From: Chromera velia
Taxonomy: Eukaryota; Sar; Chromeraceae
DNA length: 17,500 nucleotides
Direction of reading: 5' to 3'
NCBI GenBank assembly: GCA_018398765.1
Contig: JAHBMJ010000578.1
Location: forward strand, 17,501 to 35,000
The translations under genes were made by a program, and so were the position numbers. This document shows positions 14,605 through 17,500 of this stretch, piece after piece; the first letter of the stretch is position 1; each line of letters opens with the position of its first letter. The notes beneath the pieces were generated by a model. That model was not told where the DNA came from and searched no databases. It saw nothing but the letters and a program-made list of their open reading frames with translations.

Positions 14605-16686
14605 GAGAGAGAGACCGACTGACCGCCCAGGTCCGGGTTGTGTCTCTTCGTCTGCCCTCTCTCTCTGCCCATGAAAGCGATCCGTCACGGACCCAAACGG
14701 ACCCTTCACACCTATGCGAGCTTTCTCCTGCACCCGCTGCACAAGCGTCATTTTCGCAGGGCTGCCCGCACAGGCCTCAGGCCCCCCGCCGACCGGAAGA
14801 CCGTCTGGTGCCTGTTTCAGACACTCACGCTCGGAGGTTGTCAGAAATGCGTGGAAGGGCCTCCCCCCGCTTTCCTTCAAGAGAAGGGCGAGGGACGGCG
14901 AGTGGACACCGAAGACACACGCGAACCTGGGATCTTTTTTCACTTGTGCAATTCTGTTCTTCTGGTCTCTCTGGCTGAAGGGGACCTGGCCCTCCTGATT
15001 CAAGAGAAGCAGCTGCTCTCCTCTTGTGTCCTTCCAACGCCACCGATTTGAATTCGGACCCGCACACACAGAGGCTGACGCTGCAGCCGTTGCAGCAACA
15101 GTGCTCGGATAAGGGTTCTGCCCGTATGCGCCTGGCCCCGGCATCTGCCCTGCTCTTCTCAGCGTGCCGGAGTCAGCCACTCCACGGTCAGAGTGGGCGC
15201 CTATTGCAAAAGAGAACGCCTCACCCCTCCGCGCAGACAGTGCAAAGTGGCGTGACTGGTCCGGAGGCAGAAATAGTGGTGGGATGTTGTAGCTGCCTGG
15301 TCCAGGTCTGCTGGCTTGTGCGTCTGTGAGGGCAATCGGTTGTGCGATGACTGTCGTCTGGTGGGGATCGGCTTGGGCCGATGAGGCTTTGCGTTGTTGT
15401 TGGGAAGGCTGGTCAGGCAGGTGAACTTGAGTCTGGACAGGGGGCTGCGAAAATCTGCGACTGGCACTTTTGAATGCAGCCGTGCGCGTGGTTGCAGACA
15501 CTGCAGCGGCATACTCGGGGCGTTTGAGTGGGTGGGCTCTTGTTTTTGCAGTCTGATCTTTTTCTTTTTCTTGCCTGGCTGTACCCTCTTCTACTGCAGA
15601 GTCATTTGGCTTCTCTGTTGCTGCGTCTTTCCCTACTGCTGCTGCTGCTGCCTTGATGCTCTGTTGGGAGTGGAGAAACTCGGGGGGGGGCATCGGAATG
15701 TCCCTCCCCAGGATTCCGCTGTCAGCAGGGGGGGCAGTCCCTCTCTCCCTCTGAAGCGTTCCCTCCTCACCCCCCCGCCCCCCACCCCCTCCACACGCGC
15801 CCGACGACGAAGAAGAAGAGACAACGGGGACTCCAGAGGACGAAGAAGGAGAGAACGGAGGCTGCCGGGGAGATGAAGGGAAAGAAAAAGAGGGAGAACC
15901 GCCCCCGCCGCCGATTTGTGAAGGAACGTTGTAGTGTCCGGGCCCCGCTGTGTCTTCGCCTGCCCCAGAGAGGGCCGACGGTTTCACTCTGTTCGCCTGT
16001 TGGAGTCTTGGAAAGGCCGCTGCGGCATCTGTTTCGGATGCCTGCTGGTCCTTTCCCCCCCCCGCTGCATTCTGATCGCGCGGATTCGTGTTGGACCCAT
16101 TCAACACGGTCCCAGAGTGGGGGTAGTTCGTCTTTCGTTTGAGGTTGGGAGGGATGGAGGGAAATGAGGGGGCCGGCCGCACGACCCTTCCCTGAACTCT
16201 GCCCTCAGTCCCATCCGTCCTGTTCTGTTTTGGGTGTATGGTGTAGCAGATCCGGTTGGGCCCGTGGTCTTCGAGGTAAGCCCCTGGTCCAGGAGCCTTG
16301 ATTGAAGACGGCCACTGGAAAGTGAACTGGCCGTCGGAGTTGAGGGGAGCCATTCGAGGGGCACGGGAGGCCATTGATGGCCCGCCGATCTTACTGCTGT
16401 GTCGGGCGGGGTGCCCGCCAAGCAGAGCAGAGGTGCCAGATATTTTGTAGGCGCCCGGGCCTGGCAGAGGGGCCTTGGAAAGAGTCTCTGCAGGCCCAAG
16501 GTCCTTTCTGACGAAGGAACCAAACGGAGCCAGCTGGTTGACTGGCTTCGCTGTTGTACCCGCATCGGCAGTATGAGGGGAGTCGCTGGCATTGACGTTG
16601 TAGGCGCCCGGGCCAACTTCAGGAGGCACTGTGGGGCACCCGAGAAATGAAGGCTGGAATCTGGGAGTTTTGGTTAGCGTGATCAT
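13587..16686 (-). CDS. Sperm-tail PG-rich repeat (STPGR) protein, last exon(s) unresolved
   Basis: STPGR proteins are linked to axonemal or cortical microtubules and are typical of organisms with flagella. Exon 1 (16686-14624) and exon 2 (14165-13587) give at least 880 residues. PG elements seen are GPGAY 25-29, PGPGAY 75-80, PGPGAY 132-137, AGPGHY 247-252, PGPGSY 461-466, PGPGAY 516-521, PGPGRY across the exon junction at 684-689, then GPGPATY and PGPGEY in exon 2. The junction restores QPGPGRYDPFP exactly, which proves the splice. The ATG at 16686 is the first after an in-frame TAG and starts MITLTKTPRFQPSFLG, a typical STPGR opening. A Ser/Gly/Ala-rich linker (about 255-350) is disordered. 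The donor at 13586 (CACCG/GTAAGT) shows that at least one more exon follows. The exact orthologue is not recognised. Confidence 0.85.
14166..14623 (-). other. STPGR gene intron 1
   Basis: This 458-nt intron runs from GTCAGT to ATGCAG. It contains a GA/GAAA/GGAA array (pyrimidine-rich on the sense strand), an 18-bp palindrome at 14201-14218 and, at 14186-14203, the element shared with helicase intron 1. Confidence 0.85.
14402..14613. repeat. (GA)n/(GAAA)n/(GGAA)n array
   Basis: Over 200 bases of almost pure purine on the plus strand: GA runs at about 14451-14472 and 14491-14520, GGAA units at about 14530-14565, and GAAA to about 14604. It lies in the STPGR intron just inside the donor. Confidence 0.95.
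14624..16686 (-). CDS. STPGR protein exon 1
   Basis: This exon encodes 687 codons plus two bases, ending QPGPG and the CG of an Arg codon at donor CG/GTCAGT. Six complete PG elements and part of a seventh are here, unevenly spaced: three within the first 140 residues, then gaps of about 110, 210 and 55. Between them are Phe-centred segments such as APFGSFVRKDLGPA and KGPFGSVTDRFHG, which are characteristic of the repeat unit. If the donor is ignored, the frame runs into a CTTT-derived Phe/Leu/Ser tail, which is intron. Confidence 0.85.
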
Positions 16687-17500
16687 GTCCCGTGCATTCA
16701 GCTACTAATAAAAACGTCCTTGCATGCAAACTCCTTGATTGCAGAGACGAGCCAAGAACTGCGAGAGTCATGCACCAGGTTCGTCTTTTCAACAGCTCTT
16801 CTGTTCATGCAAAGTGGCCGCTCCACAACTTGCGGACCACAAGTGGACTGGAGAACTTGATCGAAATGGCAGCTGCATGGGCCGTCTACGCATATATGTG
16901 TGTTTTCGTCGTATATACATGCGGATGTTACATGCAATATACGTATATACGTACGTATACATATATCAATATAAATGGGTATTTATTTCAATATTATTGC
17001 AAGTCAGTTCGCGCGCCTTGCGTGCGGAAGTCAGTAAGAGTAGACAGCGTCGCAGCTATACTCAAGGGCGCGACTTGCTGCTTAGTAAAAGGACATGCAC
17101 CTTTTTATGAAAAATTAATACGGGGATGAGGGAAAATTCTGAATAAATTAATTGGGAAAAAATAGAAAATCAAGGCACTCACCTTCGAGATTGTTCGCGA
17201 AGCATTTCAAGGCACTCACCTATAGCTTTCTAACCCGAGCTGTTTTTGTATGTTTTTGTCAGTGGATGATTTGTTGCATGCATGGGGCTTACATATGCAG
17301 ACAGCTTCCAGACTGACGCGCCGTTTGAATCTGACGAACAAGCTGTCCATATACTAGCCTAATCCTTCTGAGCAGAGCAGTCTAGACGCCTCGAGTGGAG
17401 GTACCTGACGTACGTACCGGCTTCTGATCTTGTGCTTCTCCTCCGCGGCGAGTGACAGAGACACGCAACGGCCGCAGGTATACATATAGATCTCCCCCAG
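16687..17500. other. 5' flank of the STPGR gene, no gene recognised
   Basis: This region holds a TGCATGCA site about 35 bp upstream of the STPGR ATG (16721-16728) and a second at 17275-17282. There is an AT-rich part with TATA-like and TACGTA-rich sequence (about 16895-17000), and a 15-bp direct repeat (17170-17184 and 17207-17221) that reads as two strong splice donors on the minus strand. It probably contains the STPGR promoter and possibly a spliced leader exon. The frames present have no recognisable product. Confidence 0.45.

Noticed and set aside
15024-16650. Several plus-strand frames of 80 to 160 codons
   Set aside because: They are antisense to STPGR exon 1, whose PG elements are unmistakable.
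1-17500. CRISPR array among the many tandem repeats
   Set aside because: All arrays are simple 2-5 nt microsatellites or their mixtures; there are no regular repeat-spacer units or cas genes, and the genes have spliceosomal introns.
1-17500. Bacterial origin, because UvrD-like helicases and many glycosyltransferases are common in bacteria
   Set aside because: The coding motifs are split by GT-AG introns with exact phase, and GT62 and STPGR are eukaryotic families.

Overview
This window looks like nuclear DNA from an intron-containing eukaryote. The base composition is roughly balanced, introns and intergenic DNA are crowded with long microsatellites (GT, CTTT, CTGT/GACA and GAAA types), and protein-coding parts are separated by introns whose phases rejoin known protein motifs exactly. 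Very high microsatellite load, a sperm-tail PG-rich (flagellar-type) protein and many TGCATGCA sites (an ApiAP2-type binding motif) together suggest an alveolate alga such as a chromerid (Chromera-like). That assignment is inference; no marker gene in the window proves it. I found no rRNA, tRNA, CRISPR array, insertion sequence or operon.

Three protein genes can be supported. (1) Left, minus strand, about 4716 down past the left edge: a UvrD/PcrA/Rep-type superfamily 1A DNA helicase. Exon 1 (4716-2938) encodes a 593-residue low-complexity N-terminal extension ending in the Q motif. Exon 2 (1310-1212) carries Walker A (GPGSGKT), and exon 3 (750 to about 504) carries motif Ia. The rest of the helicase lies beyond base 1. 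(2) Middle, plus strand, 5274-9327: a GT62 (Anp1/Mnn9/Van1-like) glycosyltransferase in four proposed exons, with the DXD motif as DGD, a YDMNAW motif, an ADVHREG block and IETEG. (3) Right, minus strand, 16686 to about 13587 and probably a little further: a protein with sperm-tail PG-rich (STPGR) repeats, at least 880 residues long, with nine recognisable PGPGxY-type elements.

Genes 1 and 2 are divergently transcribed from a shared gap of about 560 bp (4717-5273) that holds an AT-rich palindrome and a TGCATGCA site. Genes 2 and 3 converge on about 4 kb of DNA (9328 to about 13400) with no recognisable gene, containing a GAAA array, an AT-rich island (about 11310-12120) and TC/AC/GT/GA arrays, one of them interrupted by an N at 13253. 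The far right end (16687-17500) is the 5' flank of gene 3 and has no recognisable coding region. The three genes do not form an obvious pathway: DNA repair or recombination, Golgi-type glycosylation, and an axonemal or cytoskeletal protein.

The structure left unexplained by the genes is mostly in the introns. Microsatellites in introns are oriented with transcription (pyrimidine-rich or GT-rich on the sense strand of all three genes). A GT array in one intron contains nine exact GTAAGT donor hexamers. Two unrelated genes share an 18-19 nt element next to their 3' splice sites. Donors of GTC type are common, paired with TGCAG acceptors.
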